Shown here: one piece after another, positions 54,665 to 64,000 of the stretch
How positions within the stretch are numbered: position 1 is the stretch's first letter
Layout of the letters: each line of letters starts with the position of its first letter
Assembly: GCF_014695725.1 (NCBI RefSeq)
Contig: NZ_JACJOU010000023.1
Span: forward strand, 1 to 64,000
Length of the DNA stretch: 64,000 nt
DNA from: Microcoleus sp. FACHB-672
Lineage (GTDB): Bacteria; Cyanobacteriota; Cyanobacteriia; Cyanobacteriales; Oscillatoriaceae
Direction of reading: 5' to 3'
Made by a program: the position numbers and the translations under genes
The notes under the pieces: generated by a model
Databases searched by the model: none
What the model was told of the DNA's origin: nothing
What the model saw: only the letters and a program-made list of their open reading frames with translations

Positions 54665-56570
54665 GTTTGTAAATAGCCGCACCCTGTATTTCTCGCAAGA
54701 TTTGTTCTAAATTTTTGAAGTTTTTCTCTTGAGAATTAAGAAGAATAACATAAGCTTGTCCGGGAAGCTTTACTTCAGACACAAACTGGTTGAAAAATTG
54801 TTGATCACTGTCCGAACTTTGGAATTTATACCAAGTCCGACGTAATTTTATTCCTAACACATAAAAAGGCTTTTCGGGAAAATAGATCACCCTTTTCCGG
54901 ACTAAATAGACCTCTTTAACTTGAGTGTAACGAGAAACTAGCTGCCGCAGAGGTTCTAGAGCTGGTGATGGCAGATCGTGAGGCAGAAACGTGTCACTTT
55001 CCTGCACAAAAGACCGCTCTTGCTGAGCTATTAACAGTAACTCATAATGTTGTTGAGCGCGTGCTTGGTAAGCTTTTGCTTTTTCGATCTGTCCCTGCTC
55101 TTTGAAAAAAGCATAAATCAACTCACACCCAGGCAGCACTTTTTCCGGGTCTTTTTCCATCGCTTTCTCGATGTGACCGATGCCAGAAAGTTCATTTTTC
55201 TCTAATAAAATTTGACCTAGTAAAAAGTGTGTTGAAGGATGTGCCGGCGCAGTCGTGAGGATTTCTCTCAAAAGTGGAATCGCTGCTTCATTTCCCTTAA
55301 ATTCTGCCGTCCAAGCGGCGTGATCCCAAGCGTCCTCCGGCGTGAGCTGCTGAGTTTTAGCTTTCTTCTCAAGGATTTTTAACTGATTTTGTGCTTCTTT
55401 AGCGTAGGCATAGCGTTGCCGCCAAGGCGTTTCCATTTCCTGTTTCCAGGTATGGTCAAAATCTGCGAGAAACTGTTTAAATTTACTTTCTAAAAATTCT
55501 TGAGCTGCACTAATTTTGATATCAGCCGGCAGGGGAAGTTGCTTGGGTTTGCCTTTGAGATAACCTAAAGCAGAAAGTCTGTCTGTTAGGCAAGGATGGG
55601 TGTCATCCAGATCGGTCTTTTGTGCAAGCGCTCGGTCTAGCCAAATAGTCGCCTCATCAGCCGGAATACCTGCAGCCAAGGCTTTGACCAAATCCGTATA
55701 AATTGTTGCCGGCGGCTCGACTTGATGAATTACTTGTTTGTCAATATTTGGCCAGAAAGAATTGTGCAAAAATCTAGCGCTGATTGTAGTATTAATCAGG
55801 GCTTCAGCCACATTTTGCGCTCCTGCGAGGGCCGCCGCACATCGATCTGCTTCATATTCATCCATTCGCGCTAAAACAAACGAGTAAGCGTAAAAAAATG
55901 GAGCATACCAGTTAAAAAAATTCTGAAAAAGAACGGAAGATCCCCCGTGATTGCTTTGTTGTAATCTTTCTAATATTTGAACATAAATTTGCCTAACGCG
56001 ATAAATCCAGCCGGCAAAGCGACTGTGGTTACCAGATAAATGTCCTAATTCATGAGCAAGAACCGCACGCAACTGTTCTGGAGAAAGCGCTTGCATTAAA
56101 GGCAGTCCCACGCGTAAATAGTTTTGCTGCCATCCAAATATTCCTAAACGAGGTCTTTGGGTAACCCCTGCACTGAACTCTTCGGTGAGCAAGATGTGAT
56201 GAAAACGTGGCGCTTCCAACTTTAACGTGAGTTCGTCAACCAGCTCAAACAAGCGAGGGACATCTTGCTGGCGCAATTCTAAACCCGTAGGTGGGGGAAA
56301 ATGCACCCACAGGGATTTGAGGACGATGAATGTGGGAACGAGAATCAGAATAGCGAATTTGATCATGTAACCATTGAGTCTGCCGGTTGAGATCACCATC
56401 GCCACAAGCAGTCCTAGGATAGCCAGTAGCAGTGCCAGGATGGTGAAGATGTAGGCGTAGCCAAGCATTGCAAGCAACGCTACACAAAGCTTGTAGAGTG
56501 CCGGCTGCTGATGAGCAAACTTTTCAAGGCGCTGGATGAGCGCATCAAACTGTGGTTGAGTTATGGCCAT
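54654..56570 (-). CDS. M48-family zinc metalloprotease with C-terminal TPR-like region
   Basis: 638 residues from ATG 56570. Two hydrophobic segments (about 35-100) are followed by the protease core: the zinc site [10 protein letters not shown] and the third ligand Glu in [12 protein letters not shown]. The C-terminal half has TPR-like helices ([37 protein letters not shown]). M48 membrane proteases such as HtpX act in membrane-protein quality control; the cytoplasmic or periplasmic side is not clear here. A TTG at 56609 is a less likely start. Confidence 0.85.
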   Translation of the reverse strand: MAITQPQFDALIQRLEKFAHQQPALYKLCVALLAMLGYAYIFTILALLLAILGLLVAMVISTGRLNGYMIKFAILILVPTFIVLKSLWVHFPPPTGLELRQQDVPRLFELVDELTLKLEAPRFHHILLTEEFSAGVTQRPRLGIFGWQQNYLRVGLPLMQALSPEQLRAVLAHELGHLSGNHSRFAGWIYRVRQIYVQILERLQQSNHGGSSVLFQNFFNWYAPFFYAYSFVLARMDEYEADRCAAALAGAQNVAEALINTTISARFLHNSFWPNIDKQVIHQVEPPATIYTDLVKALAAGIPADEATIWLDRALAQKTDLDDTHPCLTDRLSALGYLKGKPKQLPLPADIKISAAQEFLESKFKQFLADFDHTWKQEMETPWRQRYAYAKEAQNQLKILEKKAKTQQLTPEDAWDHAAWTAEFKGNEAAIPLLREILTTAPAHPSTHFLLGQILLEKNELSGIGHIEKAMEKDPEKVLPGCELIYAFFKEQGQIEKAKAYQARAQQHYELLLIAQQERSFVQESDTFLPHDLPSPALEPLRQLVSRYTQVKEVYLVRKRVIYFPEKPFYVLGIKLRRTWYKFQSSDSDQQFFNQFVSEVKLPGQAYVILLNSQEKNFKNLEQILREIQGAAIYKHEG

Positions 56571-56814
56571 GAGACATATTCTTTTGTTGGGAAGATCGAA
56601 GCTGATCAATCTTGCCGATAGCTTTGTTTAATCTTGGCCTATTCCCTTACCCTTCAATCCATATAATTAGAAGAAGTGCAACAAAAATCAATATTAGGTG
56701 CTAGACCTGCCGGCTCACCGAGGATTGGAGATGGGCGATTTTATCCAACATCCACAATCCAACATAAACTGGGTGCGGCGGCTCGAAACTGTATAAAGGG
56801 GAGAATGCTGAGCG

Positions 56815-57999
56815 ATGTCAAGGATTGAAACAAGAACAGAACCCATGATCCTCAACATGGGTCCCCACCACCCTTCCATGCACGGGGTGCTGCGGTTAAT
56901 TATGACTCTCGACGGTGAGAACGTGGTGGATTGTGAGCCGGTGATCGGCTACTTGCACCGAGGAATGGAAAAGATCGCCGAAAACCGCACCAACATCATG
57001 TACGTTCCCTACGTCAGCCGGTGGGACTACGCCGAGGGAATGTTCAACGAGGCAGTTACCGTTAATGCGCCGGAAAAATTGGCTGATATTGCCGTTCCCA
57101 GACGCGCCAGCTACATCCGCGTGATTATGCTGGAGTTGAACCGGATCGCCAACCACTTGCTCTGGCTTGGGCCATTTATGGCTGACGTTGGTGCTCAGAC
57201 ACCCTTTTTCTACATTTTCCGGGAACGTGAGCTGATTTATGACTTGTGGGAAGCTGCCACCGGCTACCGGATGGTAAATAATAACTACTTCCGCATTGGG
57301 GGAGTTGCGGCAGATCTGCCTTACGGTTGGGTTGATAAGTGCGAAGATTTTTGCGACTATTTCGATCCCAAAGTTGATGAATATGAGCGCTTAATTACAG
57401 ATAACCCAATTTTCCGCCGGCGCGTTGAGGGAATTGGCACGATCAGCCGTGAAGAAGCCATTAACTGGGGACTTTCTGGCCCAATGTTACGCGCTTCTGG
57501 CGTTAAGTGGGACTTGCGAAAGGTTGACCATTACGAGTGCTACGATGACTTCGACTGGGAAATCCACTGGGAAACTGCCGGCGACTGTATGGCGCGTTAC
57601 GTGGTGCGAATTCGAGAAATGCGCGAGTCGGTGAAGATTATTCGCCAAGCTTTGAAAGCATTGCCTGGTGGCCCATTTGAGAATTTGGAAGCCAAACGCA
57701 TGGCAGAAGGGCCAAAATCTGAGTGGAACAGCTTTGATTACCAGTTTATTGGTAAGAAAATTGCTCCTACTTTCAAGATTCCTAAAGGCGAACATTATGT
57801 CCGTGTTGAAAGCGGCAAAGGTGAGTTAGGAATTTACATTATCGGAGATGATAATGTCTTCCCCTGGCGCTGGAAAATTCGGGCTGCTGATTTCGTCAAT
57901 TTGCAAATTTTGCCTCAGCTATTGCGGGGCATGAAAGTTGCAGATATTGTCACAATTTTGGGCAGTATTGACGTGATCATGGGATCGGTTGACAGATAA
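56815..57999 (+). CDS. ndhH: NAD(P)H-quinone oxidoreductase subunit H
   Basis: 394 residues. NdhH is the 49-kDa-type subunit of NDH-1 (mitochondrial NDUFS2, E. coli NuoD) at the quinone site. [33 protein letters not shown], the [19 protein letters not shown] block and the C-terminal [18 protein letters not shown] are family features. Arg49 in LHRGMEK (codon 56959-56961) lines up with the human NDUFS2 residue methylated by NDUFAF7. The downstream gene encodes an NDUFAF7-type methyltransferase. Confidence 0.97.
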   Translation: MSRIETRTEPMILNMGPHHPSMHGVLRLIMTLDGENVVDCEPVIGYLHRGMEKIAENRTNIMYVPYVSRWDYAEGMFNEAVTVNAPEKLADIAVPRRASYIRVIMLELNRIANHLLWLGPFMADVGAQTPFFYIFRERELIYDLWEAATGYRMVNNNYFRIGGVAADLPYGWVDKCEDFCDYFDPKVDEYERLITDNPIFRRRVEGIGTISREEAINWGLSGPMLRASGVKWDLRKVDHYECYDDFDWEIHWETAGDCMARYVVRIREMRESVKIIRQALKALPGGPFENLEAKRMAEGPKSEWNSFDYQFIGKKIAPTFKIPKGEHYVRVESGKGELGIYIIGDDNVFPWRWKIRAADFVNLQILPQLLRGMKVADIVTILGSIDVIMGSVDR

Positions 58000-58017
58000 G
58001 ATATTTTCAACCACAGA

Positions 58018-58172
58018 TGATAGCGCAGCGTGGCGCTAGGCATACGCAGATGAACACAGATAACTTGTCTTCATCTGCGTATGCCTGCGGCACACTTCGC
58101 TATCATTTGAGGTTAAAAGCTAAAGATAACTTGTCTTCATCTGCGTATGCCTAACGGCACGCTGCGCTATCA
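58018..58172. repeat. Inverted/direct dispersed repeat between ndhH and the methyltransferase gene
   Basis: The 37-bp left arm (58018-58054) is inverted relative to the 37-bp right arm (58136-58172) with about two or three mismatches. A third, more diverged copy (58070-58106) lies between, in the same orientation as the right arm. Each arm contains the core CATCTGCGTATGCC. The ACAGATGA/ATCTGCG words are typical of interspersed cyanobacterial repeats. It looks like a small MITE-like element, and it supplies the false upstream start (58147) for the next gene. Confidence 0.85.
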
Positions 58173-58212
58173 TATGCGTTTATCGGCGGTTAAAAAAATT
58201 CCAAGTATTCTT

Positions 58213-59403
58213 ATGGATGAGAGCAACCGGCAGCTTTGCGAAATCATTGGTCAGCAAATTGCCGAGAGTCCCAACAAGCGTATTACATTTGCTGAGTATA
58301 TGGATTTGGTGCTGTATCACCGACAGCACGGTTATTATGCGACAAATCAAGTCAATATTGGGACGAAAGGTGATTTTTTTACCTCGCCGCATCTCGGTGC
58401 TGATTTTGGTGAATTACTGGCAGAGCAATTTTTTGAAATGTGGGAAATTCTGGGGAAACCGGCCCCGTTTCAATTAGTAGAAATGGGTGCTGGACAAGGA
58501 TTGTTAGCGGCGGATGTGCTCAAATATTTGCACAAACACTATTTTGATTTTTTTGAAGTTTTAGAATATGTGATTGTTGAAAAAGCTGCGGCGCTGATTG
58601 AAGAACAAAAACATATTTTATCAAAGTTATTAAGATTTGGCGCTAATTTGCGCTGGTGCCGATGGGAAGAGATGCCGGCAGAATCGATCACAGGTTGCTT
58701 TTTTTCTAATGAGTTAGTAGATGCGTTGCCGGTGCATCAGTTTTTGATTAAAGACGGACAATTAAAAGAAATTTATATAACGAACAACTCCATATCCCCC
58801 GCTTTATTTAAGGAGGAGACGGGCGAACTTTCTACCCCGGAGATTGCCAAGTATTTTGAATTTGTGGGGATTGATTTGCTGGGAGGTAGCTATGAAGATG
58901 GCTATCGCAGCGAGGTAAATTTAGCAGCTTTAGAGTGGATGCAAACGGTGGCAAATCGGCTGCAACGCGGGTATGTGCTAACGATTGATTACGGCTATCT
59001 GGCTGAGCGATATTACAGCCGGCAACGACGCGAGGGAACCTTGCAATGTTACTATCAGCACGCCCATCATAACGATCCTTATATTAATGTGGGCCGGCAG
59101 GATATTACGGCTCATGTCGATTTTACGGCTTTGCAGCGTCAGGGAGCATTGTGCCGGTTGCAGCCGGTGGGATTTGCTCAGCAGGGATTGTTTTTGATGG
59201 CGCTGGGTTTGGGAGATCGCATTGCAGCGCTTTCCAATATGCAGACACAAGATATTTCAGATTTACTGCGCCGGCGCGAGGCGTTGCACCAGTTGATGAA
59301 TCCGATGGGATTGGGTAATTTTGGGGTATTAATCCAGAGTAAGGGGTTAAATGAGGAAGAGAAGGGGCGCAGTTTGAAGGGATTGAGCGTGCCGGTGATG
59401 TAA
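58213..59403 (+). CDS. MidA/NDUFAF7-type SAM-dependent methyltransferase (DUF185)
   Basis: 396 residues. RITFAEYMDLVLYHRQHGYY, GDFFTSPHLGADFGELLAEQ, the SAM site FQLVEMGAGQGLLAADVL, CFFSNELVDALPVHQF, GYVLTIDYGYLAERYY and the later HVDFTALQ follow the NDUFAF7/MidA family. The human homologue dimethylates an Arg in NDUFS2 and is needed for complex I assembly. The ATG at 58213 is used since homologous sequence begins there; the longer frame from 58147 is encoded by the repeat element. It directly follows ndhH, the NDUFS2 counterpart. Confidence 0.9.
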   Translation: MDESNRQLCEIIGQQIAESPNKRITFAEYMDLVLYHRQHGYYATNQVNIGTKGDFFTSPHLGADFGELLAEQFFEMWEILGKPAPFQLVEMGAGQGLLAADVLKYLHKHYFDFFEVLEYVIVEKAAALIEEQKHILSKLLRFGANLRWCRWEEMPAESITGCFFSNELVDALPVHQFLIKDGQLKEIYITNNSISPALFKEETGELSTPEIAKYFEFVGIDLLGGSYEDGYRSEVNLAALEWMQTVANRLQRGYVLTIDYGYLAERYYSRQRREGTLQCYYQHAHHNDPYINVGRQDITAHVDFTALQRQGALCRLQPVGFAQQGLFLMALGLGDRIAALSNMQTQDISDLLRRREALHQLMNPMGLGNFGVLIQSKGLNEEEKGRSLKGLSVPVM

Positions 59404-59558
59404 GAATTTGCCAAAGATTTATTTTCTTCCCATAATCAGAATTATTGCTCCCCATTATTCTTTCTACCCTATCCCCCTCTCCCCGATCAGTATTCTTTAA
59501 GTGGGAAGGGAGTAGCAACGGGCTTTTTAGTCTGTGCAGGAAGAAAGTTATTTGCTAA

Positions 59559-60863
<1,305 letters not shown>

Positions 60864-61199
60864 GAGATATAACGATCAGCTTTGAGCGGTCTTCGTGTTG
60901 GTTATTTCTCTTTTTTTGAGGCGGTGCTTTGCGCCGGTCTCAAGAATGCTCTATCTAAAAATAATTGCCGCCCGATAATGCCGGTAATTATTTTATAGGG
61001 AAACGAGAAATAATTTTCTACACGCTAAAGTTTTGATTCTTGCGTTCTCAAGTAAAATTCTTGGGAACGCAAAAAATTGAGAATTTAAAAAGGGCAAAGC
61101 ATTCGCGTCATAAATCTTGAGTTGAAACCCTTACATCTCGCCCTCAAATGCTTTGCCCCTACCTTGATAAATCACCACTAACCACTAACAAATAATCCT
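60864..61199. other. Intergenic with a dispersed palindromic repeat (copy 2)
   Basis: A 336-bp spacer. GGGCAAAGCATTCG (61092-61105) and AATGCTTTGCCC (61147-61158) are inverted to each other and match the arms of the element at 5380-5445. Between 60890 and 60960 only A/T-rich sequence. No ORF supported. Confidence 0.6.
61092..61159. repeat. Dispersed palindromic repeat, copy 2
   Basis: The same arms as copy 1 (GGGCAAAGCATTCG and its inverse) around a different centre, with an extra CGCCCTC segment next to the right arm. Two copies about 56 kb apart in one window indicate a multi-copy family. Confidence 0.75.
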
Positions 61200-61805
61200 A
61201 TGCAGGAATGGATAACGAACATCATGGTTTCCCTTGGCTACTTGGGAATTGGGTTGCTGATGTTCTTGGAAAACTTGTTTCCCCCCATCCCCTCAGAGTT
61301 AATCATGCCGCTGGCCGGTTTCACAGTCTCCCAAGGCAAAATGGAGTTTGCGCCGGCCCTTTTGGCGGGAGTATTGGGCACTATCCTAGGGGCGCTGCCG
61401 TGGTATTATGCCGGCAAACTGTTAGGTGATGAGAAATTGCAGGGTTTGGCCGATAAGTACGGCAAGTGGATTTCTGTATCCGGTAAAGATATTCAAAAAG
61501 CAAATAACTGGTTTAAAAAATATGGCAAGCAAGCTGTATTTTTTGGCCGGCTTGTGCCTGGAGTTCGCACCCTAATTTCCATTCCTGCCGGTATTAACGG
61601 CATGGCTTTGCTGCCCTTTCTATTTTACTCAACCATCGGCACAGTCTTGTGGGTGGGTTTACTCACCTTTGCCGGCTTTGTTTTAGGTGATAACTATGAA
61701 CTTGTAGAAACCTACATCGGCCCGCTTAGTAAAATCGTTCTGGCTATTTTAATCGCTGGATTTATTATCTGGGTCGTTAGAAAAAGAATGAGAATGAACA
61801 CTTAA
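61200..61805 (+). CDS. DedA-family membrane protein
   Basis: 201 residues with a VTT/SNARE-associated Golgi fold. GIGLLMFLENLFPPIPSELIM, AGFTVSQGKM, LGALPWYYAGKLLGDEK, FFGRLVPGVRTLISIPAG and a final membrane helix match DedA proteins, which act as phospholipid (undecaprenyl-phosphate or PE) scramblases or transporters in bacteria. The specific lipid is not evident. Confidence 0.9.
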   Translation: MQEWITNIMVSLGYLGIGLLMFLENLFPPIPSELIMPLAGFTVSQGKMEFAPALLAGVLGTILGALPWYYAGKLLGDEKLQGLADKYGKWISVSGKDIQKANNWFKKYGKQAVFFGRLVPGVRTLISIPAGINGMALLPFLFYSTIGTVLWVGLLTFAGFVLGDNYELVETYIGPLSKIVLAILIAGFIIWVVRKRMRMNT

Positions 61806-61882
61806 ATATAATCTTGCAATACTGATTAATTAAACCTGAAAGCTGATAGCTTAATACAGGATATTTTTGTAGTAAAAACCGC

Positions 61883-63655
61883 TTGAAAACGCGATCTAGT
61901 TATTGGCAACTACTGCCCTACATCAAAACCCAATGGCCAACGATTGCTAAAGCACTGGCTTGTACTTTGGGGTTTACCGTATTTTGGCCCATCTTAGCTT
62001 GGCTAGCCGGTCGCATGGCCAATTTTATCGGAGAAGGAAATGTCGTGGCTATCCTGCAACTAGCAGGAGTCGCCGCGATCATTTTTCTGATCCGAGGTAC
62101 TGTCCAATATGGGCAAGATGCTTTAATGGCTAAAGCTGCTTTGAGGATTGCTTTAGACCTCCGTAAACAAGTTTATGCTCACTTGCAACAACTGAGTATT
62201 GACTACTTTGCGACTGCAAAAACCGGCGATCTTTCCTACCGGCTAACTGAAGATATTGATCGCATCGGGGAAATTATCAATAAAGTCTTTCATCAGTTCA
62301 TTCCCTGCATTTTGCAACTGATTGTCGTCTTGGGTTACATGGTTTGGCTAAACTGGCAGCTAACCCTTGCCGCGCTGATTATTGCGCCACTGATGGCTTT
62401 TTTAATTGGCTGGTTTGGGGAACGGCTGCTTGTTTTCTCCCGCAGCAGTCAAAATCGCACGTCTAATTTATCTTCCCTCCTCACAGAATTGTTTAGTGGT
62501 ATTCGCTTGGTGCAAGCTTTTGCTGCGGAAGAGTACGCCATTAATAGTTTTAGTAAAGAAGCCGAACACAATCGGCAGGCAAAATACCTGGCAGAAAGAG
62601 TCAAAGCGCTTCAATTTGTCGTGGTTGGCTTTCTGGAAGCGATGAGTATCTTACTACTCTTTTTCTTGGGAGGCTGGCAAATATCCCAAGGAAATTTAAC
62701 AGGGGCCGGCTTTATTAGCTACGTCACAGCCGTCGCACTGTTAATTGATCCGATTTCCCTAACGACCAGCAATTACAGTGAGTTTAAGCAAACTGAAGCA
62801 TCGGTAGACCGAATTTTTGAACTATTTGCCATTCAACCAACCGTTCAAGAGAAGCCCGATGCGATCGCCCTGCCTCATGTCACCGGCAAAGTAGAATATC
62901 GCAATGTTTCCTTTGCCTATCAGAAGCAAACCGCAGGAGACGAGGAAAACGCCCCTTCTCCAAATCCTGAAACTTCAACGCCAGTTTTGCAAAACTTAAA
63001 TTTGCTGGTGCAGCCGGGGGAAGCGATCGCATTGGTGGGTGCATCGGGTGCCGGTAAAACAACGCTGGTTAATTTATTACCGCGTTTCTATGATCCCCAA
63101 GCCGGTGAAATTTTCATTGATGGCGTAAAGATTCAAGATGTGACCCTTCGCAGTCTGCGCCGGCAGATCGGCATTGTCCCCCAAGAACTTACGCTTTTTT
63201 CGGGTAGCATTGCCCAAAATATTGCTTTCGGTCAGGCTCAATTTGATCTCAAAGATGTTCAAGAAGCCGCTAAAATCGCGAATGCTCACGATTTTATTAC
63301 CCAACTGAGCGATGGCTATCATACTTGGGTGGGTGAACGGGGTGTCAACTTATCCGGGGGACAGCGTCAGCGACTTGCGATCGCCCGCGCTGTGCTGTTA
63401 AACCCTCGAATTCTCATTCTGGATGAAGCCACCTCAGCCCTTGACTCTGAATCTGAAGCCCTTGTGCAGCAAGCTTTGGAACGCTTAATGCAAGACCGCA
63501 CAGTGTTTATCATCGCCCACCGGCTGGCTAGTGTGCGCCGCGCTGACCGGATTTTAGTCATGGAACAGGGGCGCATTGTGGAGTCTGGCACTCATCAGGA
63601 ATTGCTGGATCGGGCCGGTCGTTATGCCCGTTTTTACGCCCAGCAATTCAGTTAA
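61883..63655 (+). CDS. ABC transporter, fused permease/ATPase (MsbA-like exporter)
   Basis: 590 residues starting at TTG 61883. Six membrane helices (about 1-310) with DYFATAKTGDLSYRLTEDID coupling helix, then the nucleotide-binding domain: Walker A VGASGAGKTTLVN, Q-loop VPQELTLFSGSI, signature NLSGGQRQRLAIARAVLLNP, Walker B ILILDEATSALDSE and switch His in IIAHRLASVRRADRI. A short low-complexity Glu/Asn/Pro stretch (about 355-368) links the two. Substrate unknown: lipid, drug or polysaccharide. Confidence 0.93.
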   Translation: MKTRSSYWQLLPYIKTQWPTIAKALACTLGFTVFWPILAWLAGRMANFIGEGNVVAILQLAGVAAIIFLIRGTVQYGQDALMAKAALRIALDLRKQVYAHLQQLSIDYFATAKTGDLSYRLTEDIDRIGEIINKVFHQFIPCILQLIVVLGYMVWLNWQLTLAALIIAPLMAFLIGWFGERLLVFSRSSQNRTSNLSSLLTELFSGIRLVQAFAAEEYAINSFSKEAEHNRQAKYLAERVKALQFVVVGFLEAMSILLLFFLGGWQISQGNLTGAGFISYVTAVALLIDPISLTTSNYSEFKQTEASVDRIFELFAIQPTVQEKPDAIALPHVTGKVEYRNVSFAYQKQTAGDEENAPSPNPETSTPVLQNLNLLVQPGEAIALVGASGAGKTTLVNLLPRFYDPQAGEIFIDGVKIQDVTLRSLRRQIGIVPQELTLFSGSIAQNIAFGQAQFDLKDVQEAAKIANAHDFITQLSDGYHTWVGERGVNLSGGQRQRLAIARAVLLNPRILILDEATSALDSESEALVQQALERLMQDRTVFIIAHRLASVRRADRILVMEQGRIVESGTHQELLDRAGRYARFYAQQFS

Positions 63656-63681
63656 TCATTGATGATGAGTCGTTTAATCGG

Positions 63682-64000
63682 TTAAAGCTTTTCAAGATAG
63701 TTGAGCAAATCGGCCATTTCTTGGGCACTAGGCTGGAACTGGGGCATGGGTGGGGTTTTTCCGCTGATAACTTGTTTGATGAGGCGAACGCGAGACTTGC
63801 GCTGGGAGATGCTATCTAGGCTTGGCCCAACACGGCCTTGTGCTTGCACGCCATGACAGCCGGCACAGTTCATTTGAAAGATAGCGTGACCCTGAACTGC
63901 ATCGCCATTCATGGATAAAACGCTTTTAACGTAAGGATCGGATGTCTGAATGTGGTAAAAGCCGACAACTCCCAACACAGCGAGCAATATCGCCGCCAGC
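63682..64000 (-). CDS. cytM: Cytochrome cM (5' end outside window)
   Basis: The frame is open through the right edge, so the start codon is missing. A hydrophobic anchor (AAILLAVLGVVGFYHI) is followed by SDPYVKSVLSMNGDAVQGHAIF, the heme site NCAGCHG, VGPSLDSISQRKSRVRLIKQV, then the Met ligand in TPPMPQFQPSAQEMADLLNYL. The order and spacing match cyanobacterial CytM, an electron carrier or regulator linked to respiration under heterotrophy or stress. It is convergent with the ABC exporter. Confidence 0.88.
   Translation of the reverse strand, partial: LAAILLAVLGVVGFYHIQTSDPYVKSVLSMNGDAVQGHAIFQMNCAGCHGVQAQGRVGPSLDSISQRKSRVRLIKQVISGKTPPMPQFQPSAQEMADLLNYLEKL

Overview
The window is cyanobacterial chromosome. 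Photosystem I subunit PsaE, NDH-1 subunits NdhO and NdhH, cytochrome cM, a single-helix high-light-inducible protein, group 1 sigma factor SigA, a DUF4278 protein, a GH100 invertase and an OCP-C-terminal-domain homologue all point to a cyanobacterium. The CHAT, MORN, proline-rich and simple-repeat content and the many dispersed palindromes suit a large filamentous, Oscillatoriales-like genome; that placement is inference. GCCGG(C/T) words are very dense in genes and spacers, while the classic HIP1 octamer is rare. No tRNA, rRNA, CRISPR array or intact insertion sequence was recognised.

Layout. 1-8.9 kb: right part of a giant proline-repeat CHAT (caspase-like) protein, an Anbu proteasome-like peptidase, an OmpA-type envelope protein, a membrane protein, a phosphodiester glycosidase-like protein, MsrA and a C39-like peptidase. 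9.4-16.4 kb: type II NAD(P)H dehydrogenase (NdbB/NDC1 type), HAD hydrolase, GFA-like zinc protein, RtcB RNA ligase, DUF4278 protein, cyanase and neutral invertase. 16.4-23.5 kb (all minus): the most unusual region. A compact operon encodes a winged-helix protein, an AAA+/ORC-like ATPase and a DUF1802-PD-(D/E)XK nuclease fusion; a PhzF-type enzyme and a second, paralogous ATPase lie upstream. 24-31.4 kb (minus): Mdh, NdhO, PsaE-MutM, a DUF6391-like protein, two tandem MORN proteins and a proline-rich lipoprotein.

31.6-42.7 kb: GpmI, SecG, a matrixin-like protease, a very long non-coding stretch leading to sigA, a small hli gene with an RpaB (HLR1) box, and a four-component sugar ABC transporter (ATPase divergent from the binding-protein/permease operon), then a decayed Rpn-type gene. 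42.7-56.6 kb: a GyrA/ParC-type topoisomerase subunit, a response regulator, a TPR protein, a HAD phosphatase, QueG, the OCP-CTD homologue, an RsbW/RsbU-like partner-switch pair, RsmH and an M48 protease. 56.8-64 kb: NdhH, a MidA/NDUFAF7-type methyltransferase, S-adenosylhomocysteine hydrolase, DedA, an ABC exporter and the edge-truncated cytM.

Functional links worth noting: ndhH is followed by the homologue of the methyltransferase that modifies the mitochondrial NdhH counterpart, and then by the enzyme that removes the SAH product. The 16.4-20.4 kb nuclease-ATPase-winged-helix operon has the composition of a DNA-processing or defence module and is the best candidate for an undescribed system. 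Many start codons were moved inward from the longest open frame on ribosome-site and family evidence; each case is stated.
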